The position numbers and the translations under genes are program-made. This document shows, piece by piece, positions 14,505-22,746 of a stretch of DNA of 64,000 bases (its first letter is position 1; each line of letters begins with the position of its first letter). A model generated the notes under the pieces. The model had not been told where the DNA came from and searched no databases. It was given only the letters and a program-made list of their open reading frames with translations. Source of the stretch: JARYGU01 sp033795365 (GTDB lineage: Bacteria > Pseudomonadota > Alphaproteobacteria > Rhizobiales > Rhizobiaceae); assembly GCA_033795365.1 (NCBI GenBank), contig JARYGU010000004.1:248001-312000 (forward strand), written 5' to 3'.

Positions 14505-15779
14505 TCACATGAAGGACGGCAAATAGGTTGTGAAGAACGGGACGAACGCGATCAAAAGGTTGACCAGCAGCAGGGGGATCAGGAAGATCCAGACCAGCAC
14601 CAGGATGCGAGACAAGGGTATGCGCGCGATACTGACGCCGATGAAGAGCAAGGTGCCGACCGGCGGCATGACCGCGCCCATCATGATGGCGAGCACCATC
14701 ACGACGCCAAACTGAACCGGATCGAAGCCCATCTGCGAGCCAATGGCGGCAAGCGTCGGGACGAACAGCACCGCCGTCGACACCTCGTCCATGAGACCGC
14801 CGATCAGCGTCAGCACGATGATCAGGATGGTGACGACGAGGAGCGGCTCCGTGGTGATCGAGAACAGCACCGAGGTGATCTGCTGCTCGAACCGGCCGAG
14901 CGCCAGGATCGTGCCGAAGACTGCCGAAAAACCGACGATCATCATGATGTTGGCGGACGACAGCGCCGCGGACATGGTCAGTTCTTTCAGGCCCTTCAGA
15001 TCGAGCGAACGCTCGATGACGAAGCCGTAGAAAAGCGCGTAGACCACCGCGACGATACCTGCTTCCGTCGGCGTGAAGATGCCGAACCGGATACCGCCGA
15101 TGATGACGAAGGGCATGACCAGCGCCCAGCCGGCCTTCATGATGGCCTGCCTCAGACGCTGACCCGAGAACTTGACCGCCTCGACCTTGAACGACGAGAA
15201 GCTGGTGAGAATGAAGGCGAGAATGAGCAGGGACAGGCCGACGAGCAGGCCCGGAATGATGCCGGCCATGAACAGGCGACCGATCGAGACGCCGGACATC
15301 GAGCCATAGATGATGAGGAAGATCGACGGCGGGATGAGCGGCGCCATCATGGCCGAGAAAGCGACCATCAGGGCGGCGAATTCCGGCTTGTAACCCTGCT
15401 CCTTCATCGCGGGAATGAGAATTGAGCCGGTTGCCGCGGTGTCCGCCGAGGCGGACCCCGAGACGCCGGCCATCAGCACGTTGGCAATCACAGTCACGTA
15501 GGCGAGGCCGGCGCGGAAATGCCCGACCAGGGCAATGGCGAGATCAACGATGCGCTTGGTGAGACCGGAGCGCGACATGACTTCGCCGGCCAGCACGAAG
15601 AACGGGATCGCCATCAGCGTGAAGGAATCCATGCCGCCGAAGGTCTTGGTGATCAACAGGCGTTCCTGCACGATCGGATAGTTCAGAACGACGAAAAGGG
15701 CGGCAAGGCCGGTCGAAAACGCCACGGGCAGGCCGAGCAGCAGGAAGACGAAGAAGCAACCGAAAAGGGTGAGCGTCAT
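14505..15779 (-). CDS. dctM: TRAP transporter large permease, DctM family
   Basis: Inner-membrane subunit of the TRAP transporter, 424 residues, matching the family length, with 12 or so hydrophobic segments. Typical stretches include FFVLAGEVMSRSGLTKRIVD near residue 60, GVSGSASADTAATGSILIP near residue 108, and MAPLIPPSIFLIIYGSMSGVSIG near residue 145. The second half repeats this pattern (GLMDEVSTAVLFVPTLAAI, MGAVMPPVGTLLFIGVSIA). Its ATG overlaps the stop of the small permease gene by 4 bases (ATGA), so the two are translationally coupled. Confidence 0.95.
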   Translation of the reverse strand: MTLTLFGCFFVFLLLGLPVAFSTGLAALFVVLNYPIVQERLLITKTFGGMDSFTLMAIPFFVLAGEVMSRSGLTKRIVDLAIALVGHFRAGLAYVTVIANVLMAGVSGSASADTAATGSILIPAMKEQGYKPEFAALMVAFSAMMAPLIPPSIFLIIYGSMSGVSIGRLFMAGIIPGLLVGLSLLILAFILTSFSSFKVEAVKFSGQRLRQAIMKAGWALVMPFVIIGGIRFGIFTPTEAGIVAVVYALFYGFVIERSLDLKGLKELTMSAALSSANIMMIVGFSAVFGTILALGRFEQQITSVLFSITTEPLLVVTILIIVLTLIGGLMDEVSTAVLFVPTLAAIGSQMGFDPVQFGVVMVLAIMMGAVMPPVGTLLFIGVSIARIPLSRILVLVWIFLIPLLLVNLLIAFVPFFTTYLPSFM

Positions 15780-16291
15780 TGGCCTGCCTCCCGCGTGCCG
15801 TTGCGCCTATCGCGAGCCATGCGCGCGATCGTCGCAAGAATGATGAGGGCCGAACCGACGGGAATGGCGAGATAGATCCAGAACAGCGAAATCGAAAGGG
15901 CCGAGGAAAGCTGCGGCGCGTTCACGCGAGCCATCAGCCAGCCGTAATAGACGAAGGTTGCCATCAGCGCGATGACGGCGAGATCGAGAAGGATGGCGAT
16001 GACGCGCTGTAGGCCCCTGGGCATCATGTTGACGAACACGTCGACCGTGAACATAGCCCGGCGCCAGACGAGGATTGGCGCGCAAAGCCAGAAGACCCAG
16101 ATGAAAGCGTAACGGATAACCTCCTCGGACCAGAACAGCGCATAGTGGCCATTGAAGACATAGCGCAGGCAGACGGCGGCAAAACCGACCGCGATGATGG
16201 CGAGCATCAGCGGCACGATGATGGCCTCCCCGATGCGCTCGAGCAGCGTCGGGTTTTCCGGAGCTTCGACGATTTCGGATTGTTCCTGCAT
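15776..16291 (-). CDS. dctQ: TRAP transporter small permease, DctQ family
   Basis: Small membrane subunit, 171 residues with four hydrophobic segments, as expected for DctQ. It begins MQEQSEIVEAPENPTLLERIG and includes the family-typical WSEEVIRYAFIWVFWLCAPILVWRRAMF near residue 60 and a fourth helix ending in VGSALIILATIARMAR. The ATG at 16291 shares one base with the stop of the dehydrogenase gene (TGATG), and its own stop overlaps dctM by four bases. The tight packing shows one transcript running from the Gfo/Idh gene through the transporter. Confidence 0.93.
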   Translation of the reverse strand: MQEQSEIVEAPENPTLLERIGEAIIVPLMLAIIAVGFAAVCLRYVFNGHYALFWSEEVIRYAFIWVFWLCAPILVWRRAMFTVDVFVNMMPRGLQRVIAILLDLAVIALMATFVYYGWLMARVNAPQLSSALSISLFWIYLAIPVGSALIILATIARMARDRRNGTREAGQ

Positions 16292-17037
16292 CAGGCTGCC
16301 AATGCTCCCCCGTCCACCTTGATCACGGCGCCGGTTATATAGTCGGAGAGTGGGCTTGCAAGAAATGCAATCGCACCGCCGACCTCCTCCGGCTTTCCGG
16401 CCCGGCCCATCGGCACGCGGTTCTCCACCTTTGCCACCCATTCCTTGTTGTGGAAGAGCGGCTCTGTCAGTTCCGTTCTGAACCAGCCCGGCTCGATCGC
16501 ATTGACGCGAATGCCGGTCTTGCCCCATTCGACGGCAAGCCCTTGCGTGATCTGCTTGACCCCGCCCTTGGAAGACCCGTAGGCGACGATGAAGGGCATG
16601 CCGATCTCGCTTGCCATGGAGGCGATGTTGACGATCTTGCCGTAGCCGTTGGCGCGCATCACACGGCCGGCAGCCTGCGACATGAAGAACAGGCCGCGCG
16701 TGTTGACCGCATGCACCCTGTCCCAGTCTTGCGCCCCGTATTCGAAAGAATCGCCGCGAATATTGAGGCCGGCGGCGTTGACGAGGATGTCGAGTCTTCC
16801 GTGTTCGGCGACGATCCGGTCGACCAGCGCTTTCGCGGCCTCCGGATCGCTGACGTCGCACACCATCGCCTGCGCACCGGCCTCTGCCGCCGCCCTTCCG
16901 AGCACATCCTGACGCCGGCCGGCGATAATGACGGTCGCACCGGCCGCCACCAGCGCATCCGTTCCGGCCCGGCCAAGTCCCGTACCGCCACCCGTGACGA
17001 GTGCGATACGGCCTTTGAGATCAATGGACAGCGACAT
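16291..17037 (-). CDS. SDR-family NAD(P)-dependent oxidoreductase
   Basis: Classical short-chain dehydrogenase, 248 residues. It shows the cofactor motif TGGGTGLGRAG (about residues 15-25), the NAAG motif, a serine-bearing IASMASEIG strand, the catalytic YGSSK pair and the closing YITGAVIKVDGG. It probably oxidises a hydroxyl group of the imported substrate. The ATG at 17037 overlaps the end of the Gfo/Idh gene by 17 bases; a start at 17103 would overlap it by 83 and adds residues unlike the family. It lies between a Gfo/Idh dehydrogenase and a TRAP importer in one operon. Confidence 0.92.
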   Translation of the reverse strand: MSLSIDLKGRIALVTGGGTGLGRAGTDALVAAGATVIIAGRRQDVLGRAAAEAGAQAMVCDVSDPEAAKALVDRIVAEHGRLDILVNAAGLNIRGDSFEYGAQDWDRVHAVNTRGLFFMSQAAGRVMRANGYGKIVNIASMASEIGMPFIVAYGSSKGGVKQITQGLAVEWGKTGIRVNAIEPGWFRTELTEPLFHNKEWVAKVENRVPMGRAGKPEEVGGAIAFLASPLSDYITGAVIKVDGGALAA

Positions 17038-18088
17038 TTCGAAACTCACCTGTATTCTGAAGATTGATACGACGGCCGTCGCTTTCGACGACCGCATGGG
17101 CAAGCGCGAGCGCTGCGATCCCGTCCTCTATGGACGGCGCGACCGGCATGCCGGCTAAAAGGGCCGCCGCAAGATTCCGCATTTCGCCGACATAGCCCAT
17201 ATGGACGAGCGAGGAATTCTCCTCAGAGATGTTCGTCATGTTCGGCTCCCAAACCAACCGCTCGCGCTGGGGCGAAAAGGCGCGGCCAGGCACCATGGCT
17301 TCGGCATCACGCGCATGGGTGACGCGGGAGACGTTTTCGACGGTCACGCTTGCACCATTGGCGCCCGTGATCTGCAGGCGCTCGTTCGGCACGCCCCTGC
17401 TCTCGTAGTTTGATATTTCCAGGAGGCCCGCCGCACCGCTTTCGTAGCCGAGCAGGACCGCGAAACCGAAACGCTCGTCGGACGCCTGCGTCTTGACGGC
17501 CGAAACCCATTCGACCGGGCCGCCGAAGAAACGCATCAGATCGAGAAAATGCACGCTGTGATCGAGCACGAAGGAAAAGGGCGTCAGGGTCTTCGACCAC
17601 GCAGGCGTCCACACGCCGGATGTAATCCGGGCGCTGACCATCTGAACGCCGCCGAAGTCTTCTTTCTCGGAGATCTCCTTTGCCATGCGATAGCCGGTGG
17701 CAAAGCGCTTCATGAACCCCACGACGAGCTGCTTGCCCGCAGTCCTTGCAGCCAGCTTCATCGCCTCGGCTTCCGCCGTCGTGATCGCCGGCGGCTTCTC
17801 GACGAAGACGTGTACGCCCTGCGCAAAGGCCTGTTCGGCAAGCTTCGGGTAGATGGCGGGGCCGACTGCCATGACAACCGCATCGACCGTTTCCGCTGCC
17901 AGCATCTCGGATATGTCGCCATAGGCGGCAGTGGCGCCCGCAACCGTCATCGTTGCCTGCGCGCGCGCCGCATCGGGATCGCAGACGGCGACGATATCGA
18001 TACCTGCCATGCGCATGGCCGGAGCGAGCGCTGCATTAGCAAACGCCCCGCATCCCACTAGCGCTGTCCGCAGACGGACCTGCTGCAT
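17021..18088 (-). CDS. Gfo/Idh/MocA-family oxidoreductase
   Basis: NAD(P)-dependent sugar or cyclitol dehydrogenase of 355 residues. The Rossmann motif VGCGAFANAAL is at residues 11-21, the family marker VEKPPAI near residue 96 supplies the conserved Lys-Pro, and the C-terminal alpha/beta domain includes DHSVHFLDLMRFFGG with the expected His/Asp pair. It has GGGAGGAG before its ATG. It is the first gene of an operon with an SDR, a TRAP transporter and a MaoC-like protein, behind two AAACGTTT-type boxes and divergent from a LacI regulator. Confidence 0.92.
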   Translation of the reverse strand: MQQVRLRTALVGCGAFANAALAPAMRMAGIDIVAVCDPDAARAQATMTVAGATAAYGDISEMLAAETVDAVVMAVGPAIYPKLAEQAFAQGVHVFVEKPPAITTAEAEAMKLAARTAGKQLVVGFMKRFATGYRMAKEISEKEDFGGVQMVSARITSGVWTPAWSKTLTPFSFVLDHSVHFLDLMRFFGGPVEWVSAVKTQASDERFGFAVLLGYESGAAGLLEISNYESRGVPNERLQITGANGASVTVENVSRVTHARDAEAMVPGRAFSPQRERLVWEPNMTNISEENSSLVHMGYVGEMRNLAAALLAGMPVAPSIEDGIAALALAHAVVESDGRRINLQNTGEFRNVAVH

Positions 18089-18127
18089 AATGAAACTCCT
18101 CCCACATACAAGGCCTCTCCCACCTCA

Positions 18128-18155
18128 AAAAACGTTTCTCGAAAAACGGTTTTCG
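18128..18155. promoter_or_regulatory. Paired LacI-type operator boxes (AAACGTTT family)
   Basis: Two adjacent CG-centred sites. The first contains AAAAACGTTTCTC at 18128-18140. The second is CGAAAA-ACGG-TTTTCG at 18140-18155, with perfect 6-bp arms. Their centres are 14 bases apart. They lie 40-67 bases upstream of the Gfo/Idh ATG, in the divergent region shared with the LacI gene at 18294. Similar boxes lie at 25692-25729 and 30449-30476. Confidence 0.7.
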
Positions 18156-18293
18156 TTGCATTGATTAGACCCGCCATGCCAGCATGTCAATGTTAGTTGG
18201 AGACTATTTCCCGCGATGATTCTCGGTTAAAGTCGCGATAAGCAGTAAGAACAGCACGGCCGAAAAATCGGTTCTGCAACTGGAGTTCGAAGA

Positions 18294-19367
18294 GTGCCCG
18301 ATAACGGCCGAATTACAATCAGGGATGTGGCTGCGGCGACTGGTCACGCGGTCTCAACCGTCTCCAACGCGCTTGCCGGTAAGCGGCATGTGAACGAGGA
18401 GACCCGTCGACAGGTCAAAGAAGCCGCCGAGCGGCTCGGTTACCGTCCTTCCGTTGTGGCGCGCTCGTTGCGCATGAAGCTGAGTTCCACGATCGGCGTC
18501 CTTGTACCGGATGTCAGCAACCCCGCCATCCCGGAGTTCATTCGCGGCATCGACGATGTGGCTGTGCGCGAGGGGTGCACGATCCTACTCTGCAATACGG
18601 ATGAGCTGATCGAACGGCAGGTCAGCCAAATGCAAACCCTGCTGGACCGCCAGGTCGACGGTATGATCCTGATTTCGCAGCATTGTGATACGCCTGAAGT
18701 GCGCAAACTGCTCGACGGAAAGACACCCTTCGTGCTTATCCAGCGTCGTAGTTCCCGTTTCCGCGATGATTATATCGGCTCGGACAATCTACAGGGTATG
18801 CGCGACAGCGTGAACTACCTTCATGAACTCGGCCACCGTCGGATCGGTCTCGTGACCGGCCCCGGAACATCCAGCACCGCGCTGGAGCGCCTGGAAGCGT
18901 TTGAGGCCACAATCGGAGAACTCGGCTGCGACGACGACCCGGACCTCGTCTACCGTGGCGACTACACCGTCGAGGCCGGCTATGAGGCCATGCATTACTT
19001 CGCGGCCCTGCAAAAGCGGCCAACCGCGGTGATTGCCAGCAACGACGTCTGCGCGTTAGGTGTCCAGGATGCCGCCAGCGAACTCGGCCTTTCCATTCCG
19101 GCCGACCTGTCACTGCTCGGCTGCGACGACATCGACCTCGCAAAACTGCGCCGCATCAACCTCAGCACCCTGCGCCTGCCCAAGCGCGAAATGGGCGTCG
19201 CTGCGGCGGAACTGCTGATGCGCCGCATCCATTCCAAACGCCCGCCGACGCCGCGGGAAATCATCATTCCGACCAAGCTGGTCCTGCGCGAATCCTGTGC
19301 TGCGCCAGGTGAGGGATTCAATGCAAAAAGGCCGGCAGAGCGCCGGCCTCTCGTCTCTCCAAGCTAA
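18294..19367 (+). CDS. LacI-family transcriptional regulator 1
   Basis: Repressor-type regulator, 357 residues, GTG start. The N-terminal LacI helix-turn-helix reads TIRDVAAATGHAVSTVSNALAG (residues 8-29), with hinge helix YRPSVVARSLRMKLS. The ligand domain follows (residues 60-340) with GVLVPDVSNPAIPEFIRGID, GHRRIGLVTGP and the ASNDVCALGVQDAA segment. It is divergent from the Gfo/Idh-SDR-TRAP-MaoC operon and faces the dhaK/dhaL operon tail by tail. AAACGTTT boxes in the divergent region are its likely targets. Its recognition helix core STVSNAL matches the LacI at 30514 but not the one at 32859. Confidence 0.92.
   Translation: MPDNGRITIRDVAAATGHAVSTVSNALAGKRHVNEETRRQVKEAAERLGYRPSVVARSLRMKLSSTIGVLVPDVSNPAIPEFIRGIDDVAVREGCTILLCNTDELIERQVSQMQTLLDRQVDGMILISQHCDTPEVRKLLDGKTPFVLIQRRSSRFRDDYIGSDNLQGMRDSVNYLHELGHRRIGLVTGPGTSSTALERLEAFEATIGELGCDDDPDLVYRGDYTVEAGYEAMHYFAALQKRPTAVIASNDVCALGVQDAASELGLSIPADLSLLGCDDIDLAKLRRINLSTLRLPKREMGVAAAELLMRRIHSKRPPTPREIIIPTKLVLRESCAAPGEGFNAKRPAERRPLVSPS
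19325..19349 (-). terminator. Intrinsic terminator for the dhaL end of the minus-strand operon
   Basis: A perfect 8-bp stem AGGCCGGC/GCCGGCCT with a 5-base loop, followed on the minus strand by TTTTTGC. It lies 24 bases beyond the dhaL stop and inside the last codons of the convergent LacI gene, so one sequence serves as coding for one gene and terminator for the other. Confidence 0.65.
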
Positions 19368-19372
19368 AGGAG

Positions 19373-19978
19373 TTACCCCGCCAGCGCGGCGGTAAGTTCC
19401 TTGATCGCCAGCATGCCGGGGTCATCGATGCCGATGGTCTGGTCGCCGAACATGCGGGCTCGGCCGATGCGGTTTGGCCGGCTTCGGAACGCGTCGAGAG
19501 CATCCGACGCCGCCTTCGCCGCCGCACTTGCGGCCTGCTCCGGTGTCTCCGCCTCCTTCAGCGCCTCGGCGACCGCATCGAGTGAATCCAGCACCGTTTT
19601 GTCGCCGAGTGCAGCTCCGCCGCGCGCTATCATCGCATCGCGTGCCGTGGCGACGAGGCCGGACAGATCGCCGACGCCGATCGTTTCGCGTCCCTTCGCC
19701 TCCCGCCCGGCGGCAAGCAGGCCGGTTGCAAACAGCGTGCCTAGGCTCGATCCGGTCGCAAGCGTCGCAGCCTTGGCGAGTTGGCTCAGAGCCGCGCCCG
19801 GATCGGCGACGGAGGCAAGATCGACCTTCGCCATCTTGCCGATGACGCGGGCGAGCATGCCGCCGGTATCGCCATCGCCGAGCTTTGCGTCGGCATCGTT
19901 CAGCACCTGCTCCAGCGGCTCCATGGCCGCATTGGCACGTGCGACGGCGGCCGCGATGGAAGAGACCGTGATGCTCAT
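19373..19978 (-). CDS. dhaL: Dihydroxyacetone kinase-like subunit, DhaL family
   Basis: ATP/ADP-binding subunit of a two-part dihydroxyacetone-kinase-family enzyme, 201 residues. The metal- and nucleotide-binding motif LGDGDTGG lies at residues 33-40, and GSSLGTLFATGLL and the closing DPGMLAIKELTAAL are typical. The ATG at 19978 overlaps the dhaK stop by 4 bases. No DhaM phosphotransferase gene is nearby, so it may be ATP-dependent, as reported for tetrulose and triose kinases of this family. In this operon it probably phosphorylates a small ketose released from the pathway (inference). Confidence 0.88.
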   Translation of the reverse strand: MSITVSSIAAAVARANAAMEPLEQVLNDADAKLGDGDTGGMLARVIGKMAKVDLASVADPGAALSQLAKAATLATGSSLGTLFATGLLAAGREAKGRETIGVGDLSGLVATARDAMIARGGAALGDKTVLDSLDAVAEALKEAETPEQAASAAAKAASDALDAFRSRPNRIGRARMFGDQTIGIDDPGMLAIKELTAALAG

Positions 19979-20976
19979 GCCGTCACCGTCCAAAACGGGC
20001 AATAAGCCGGCGCGGCAAGCAAGGCCTCGATCTCGTCGTCGACGAAGCAGAGCGAGATGGACGCGCCAGCCATTTCCATCGACGTCGCATAATGACCGAC
20101 AAGGGGCCGGACGATCGCAATGCGGGCGGCTTCGAGCTTCGCCCGCGCACGGCGGTAGAGAATGAAGAGCTCTTCCAGCGGCGTGGCACCAAGGCTGTTG
20201 ACGAGGATCGACGCCCGCGTTCCCGGACCCTCCGGCTTGTCGGCCAGCAGCCGATCGATCATCTCGTCGGCGATGGTATCGGCTTCACGCAGCGTGTCGC
20301 GCCAGATGCCCGGCTCGCCATGGATACCCATGCCCATCTCGATCTCGTTTTCACCGAGCGTGAAGGACGGCTTGTCGGAGCCCGGAACCTGGCAGGGTGA
20401 CAGCGCGACGCCGATGGTGCGCGTGCGATCGACCGTCTTCTTTGCGATGGCCGTTACGGCATCGAGATCGGCGCCGGCCTCCGCAAGCGCACCTGCTGTC
20501 TTGTAGGCATAGATGATGCCCGCGACACCGCGGCGCTTCTGCCGCTCGGTCGGGCCGGCGCTGGCAACGTCGTCATTGCCCAGCACGGTCGTCGTGCGGA
20601 TGCCCTCGTCTTCCAGCATCTCGCCGGCCATGTCGAAGTTCATCCGGTCGCCGCCGTAGTTGCCGTAGAGGCGCAGCACGCCCTTGCCGCCGTCGGCAAG
20701 CCGGATCGCCTCCATGCAGGAGCCGACCGTCGGCCCTTCAAAGACGTTGCCGATCGAGCAGCTGTCGAGCAGCCCCTCGCCGACATAGCCGGTGAAGAGC
20801 GGCAGATGACCGGAACCGCCGCCGGAGACGACGCCGACCTTGCCTTTGCGGATCGGCGTGGCGCGGTGCACGACGCGGCCGGTTTCACCGCTGAGCGCCA
20901 GCGACGGATTGGCGGCGACGAGGCCGTCGAGCATTTCGTCGACGAAATCCGAAGGTTTGTTCATTAGCTTCTTCAT
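19975..20976 (-). CDS. dhaK: Dihydroxyacetone kinase-like subunit, DhaK family
   Basis: Substrate-binding subunit, 333 residues. It carries KVGVVSGGGSGHLPLFTGYVG (split over residues 46-66), NYGGDRMNFDMA near residue 106, and MGIHGEPG with His219 in the place of the histidine that binds the ketone covalently in E. coli DhaK. The ATG at 20976 has GGAGGCGGC upstream; a start at 21078 would overlap the preceding gene and adds non-family residues. Substrate could be dihydroxyacetone, glyceraldehyde or an erythrulose. It is in an operon with a ThDP enzyme and CoA enzymes. Confidence 0.9.
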   Translation of the reverse strand: MKKLMNKPSDFVDEMLDGLVAANPSLALSGETGRVVHRATPIRKGKVGVVSGGGSGHLPLFTGYVGEGLLDSCSIGNVFEGPTVGSCMEAIRLADGGKGVLRLYGNYGGDRMNFDMAGEMLEDEGIRTTTVLGNDDVASAGPTERQKRRGVAGIIYAYKTAGALAEAGADLDAVTAIAKKTVDRTRTIGVALSPCQVPGSDKPSFTLGENEIEMGMGIHGEPGIWRDTLREADTIADEMIDRLLADKPEGPGTRASILVNSLGATPLEELFILYRRARAKLEAARIAIVRPLVGHYATSMEMAGASISLCFVDDEIEALLAAPAYCPFWTVTA

Positions 20977-20989
20977 GATGCCGCCTCCC

Positions 20990-22702
20990 TCAGTATTGTA
21001 GGGCAGAATTGTCGTTGAACATTGTGATCGGCGGATAGGCGCGCTCGTCCGTGATGACGTCGAGAACGGTCGTCGCATTGGCCGCGAAAGCCGCCTTCAG
21101 CGCCGGCAGGAAATCTTCCGCCTTCTCAATGCGCACGCCCTGGCAGCCCGCACCGCGGGCAATCGCCGCATGATCGACCGGCGTGAAGTCACACGCGTCC
21201 GAATATTCGTTGAAGATCACCTTTTCCGCATGCTTCTCGTAACCGAGGATCGAGTTGTTCAGTACTGCGACGACCACATTGAGGCCCATGCGGCGCGCCG
21301 TCTCCAGCTCCGACCAGACATGGGCGAAGCCGCCGTCGCCGACGAGCGCGAAGATCGGCGCATCGGGTTTGGCGCATTTGGCACCCAGCGCGTAGGGCAG
21401 ACCCCAGCCGAGGCCGGCAAGGCCGCGCGGCGTAAGGAAACGCATGCCGGCCTTGCGCGACGTCAGGTGGTTGCCGATCCAGATCGAGGAATAGCTGGCA
21501 TCGGACACGACGATATGGTCGGGCGTCAGCAAACTGTCCAGATCGCGCATCAGCCGCTCGGGTCGGATGGGGTTGGTGCTGGACGTCTCGACCTCTTCCG
21601 CGTCCTTGCGACCCCTGGCGAGGCCCTCCGCAATGGTCTTCTCCAGCGCTGGACGAGTTGCCTTGCGCTTGGCGCCGTTCTCCGTTTCAAGTGCGGCGGA
21701 GAGCGCCTTGAGACCCAATTTCGCATCGCCGACGAGGCGAAGTGCCTCGTAGTTGCGGCCGATTTCCTGGCCGTCGATATCGAGGTGGACGTATTTCGCA
21801 TTCTTCGGAAAGAGCGACCAGCTGTCGGTGCCGTTCTGATTGGTGCGGTTGCCGACCAGCATGATCACATCGGCTTCGGTCACCAGTTCGCGCAAATGCT
21901 TGGTGCGGCTGCGCGTAGCCATGAAATAGCCGACGATACCAATGGACAGCGGGTGGCCCTCGTCGACGGCCCCCTTGCCCATGACCGTGGTGGCGACGGG
22001 AATCGAGAAACGCTCCTGCAGGGCGGCAAGCTCATCGGCAGCGTCGGAAACATGCACGCCCCCGCCGGCAATGATGAGCGGGCGCTCCGCGGAGGCAAGC
22101 AGCTTTGCCGCTTCCGCGACGCGCTCCGGATCCGGGCCGCTACGGTCGAGCGGGAAGGCGCCGAGTGTCGCCATGCGATGCTCGTTGCGGCTTTCCGCCG
22201 TCTCCACGAACATGTCGATCGGCGCGATCAGCACGGCCGGGCCGGGACGGCCGGAGGCAGCAGCGGTGAATGCCATGTCGATATAGTCGTCGATGCGGTT
22301 GACGTCGGCGACGCGCTTGACCCACTTCGCCACGCCTTTGAAAAGGTCGAGATGGTCGAGCTCCTGAAAGGCGTTCTTGTCTGCAAAGGGGCGCGCGACG
22401 TCCTGCACGATCGCGACGATCGGGATGGAAGCCTTGTAGGCTTCTGCCAAGCCCGGCACCAGCAGCGTCGCCGCCGGCCCGTTCTGTGCGGTTACGACTG
22501 CGACCTTGTGGGAGATGCGCGCATAGGCATCCGCCATCACCGCGCCGGCATTTTCCGTCCGGTAGCCGATCTGCCGGATACCGTAGTGCGGCGCCGCCAG
22601 GAAAAGTGCGGCCGGAATGGACTGGCCGAAGATAACCTCTACCCCGTGCCGCTTCAGCGCCTGCGCCATCACATGCGCGCCGCTCATATTACCCTTGCTC
22701 AC
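20990..22702 (-). CDS. Thiamine diphosphate-dependent enzyme (acetolactate synthase-like)
   Basis: ThDP enzyme of 570 residues with the three-domain layout: N-terminal Pyr domain with the cofactor-activating Glu in YRTENAGAVMADAYAR (near residue 50), central domain (ERPLIIAGGGVHVSDAADEL), and C-terminal PP domain with the ThDP motif GDGGFAHVWSELETARRMG ending in LNNS. This family covers acetolactate synthase, glyoxylate carboligase, oxalyl-CoA decarboxylase, 2-hydroxyacyl-CoA lyase and IolD-like hydrolases. Next to a class III CoA-transferase the acyl-CoA lyase or decarboxylase role is attractive, but motifs do not settle it. It probably makes or breaks a C-C bond before DhaKL acts. Confidence 0.85.
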   Translation of the reverse strand: MSKGNMSGAHVMAQALKRHGVEVIFGQSIPAALFLAAPHYGIRQIGYRTENAGAVMADAYARISHKVAVVTAQNGPAATLLVPGLAEAYKASIPIVAIVQDVARPFADKNAFQELDHLDLFKGVAKWVKRVADVNRIDDYIDMAFTAAASGRPGPAVLIAPIDMFVETAESRNEHRMATLGAFPLDRSGPDPERVAEAAKLLASAERPLIIAGGGVHVSDAADELAALQERFSIPVATTVMGKGAVDEGHPLSIGIVGYFMATRSRTKHLRELVTEADVIMLVGNRTNQNGTDSWSLFPKNAKYVHLDIDGQEIGRNYEALRLVGDAKLGLKALSAALETENGAKRKATRPALEKTIAEGLARGRKDAEEVETSSTNPIRPERLMRDLDSLLTPDHIVVSDASYSSIWIGNHLTSRKAGMRFLTPRGLAGLGWGLPYALGAKCAKPDAPIFALVGDGGFAHVWSELETARRMGLNVVVAVLNNSILGYEKHAEKVIFNEYSDACDFTPVDHAAIARGAGCQGVRIEKAEDFLPALKAAFAANATTVLDVITDERAYPPITMFNDNSALQY

Positions 22703-22746
22703 GTCCTATCCTCCCTGAAAGCATTTGGAAATGCGGATTAATTTCG

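Noticed and set aside
21170..22741. A 523-codon open frame on the plus strand opposite the ThDP gene
   Set aside because: The minus-strand frame has the full set of ThDP motifs; the plus-strand frame has none.
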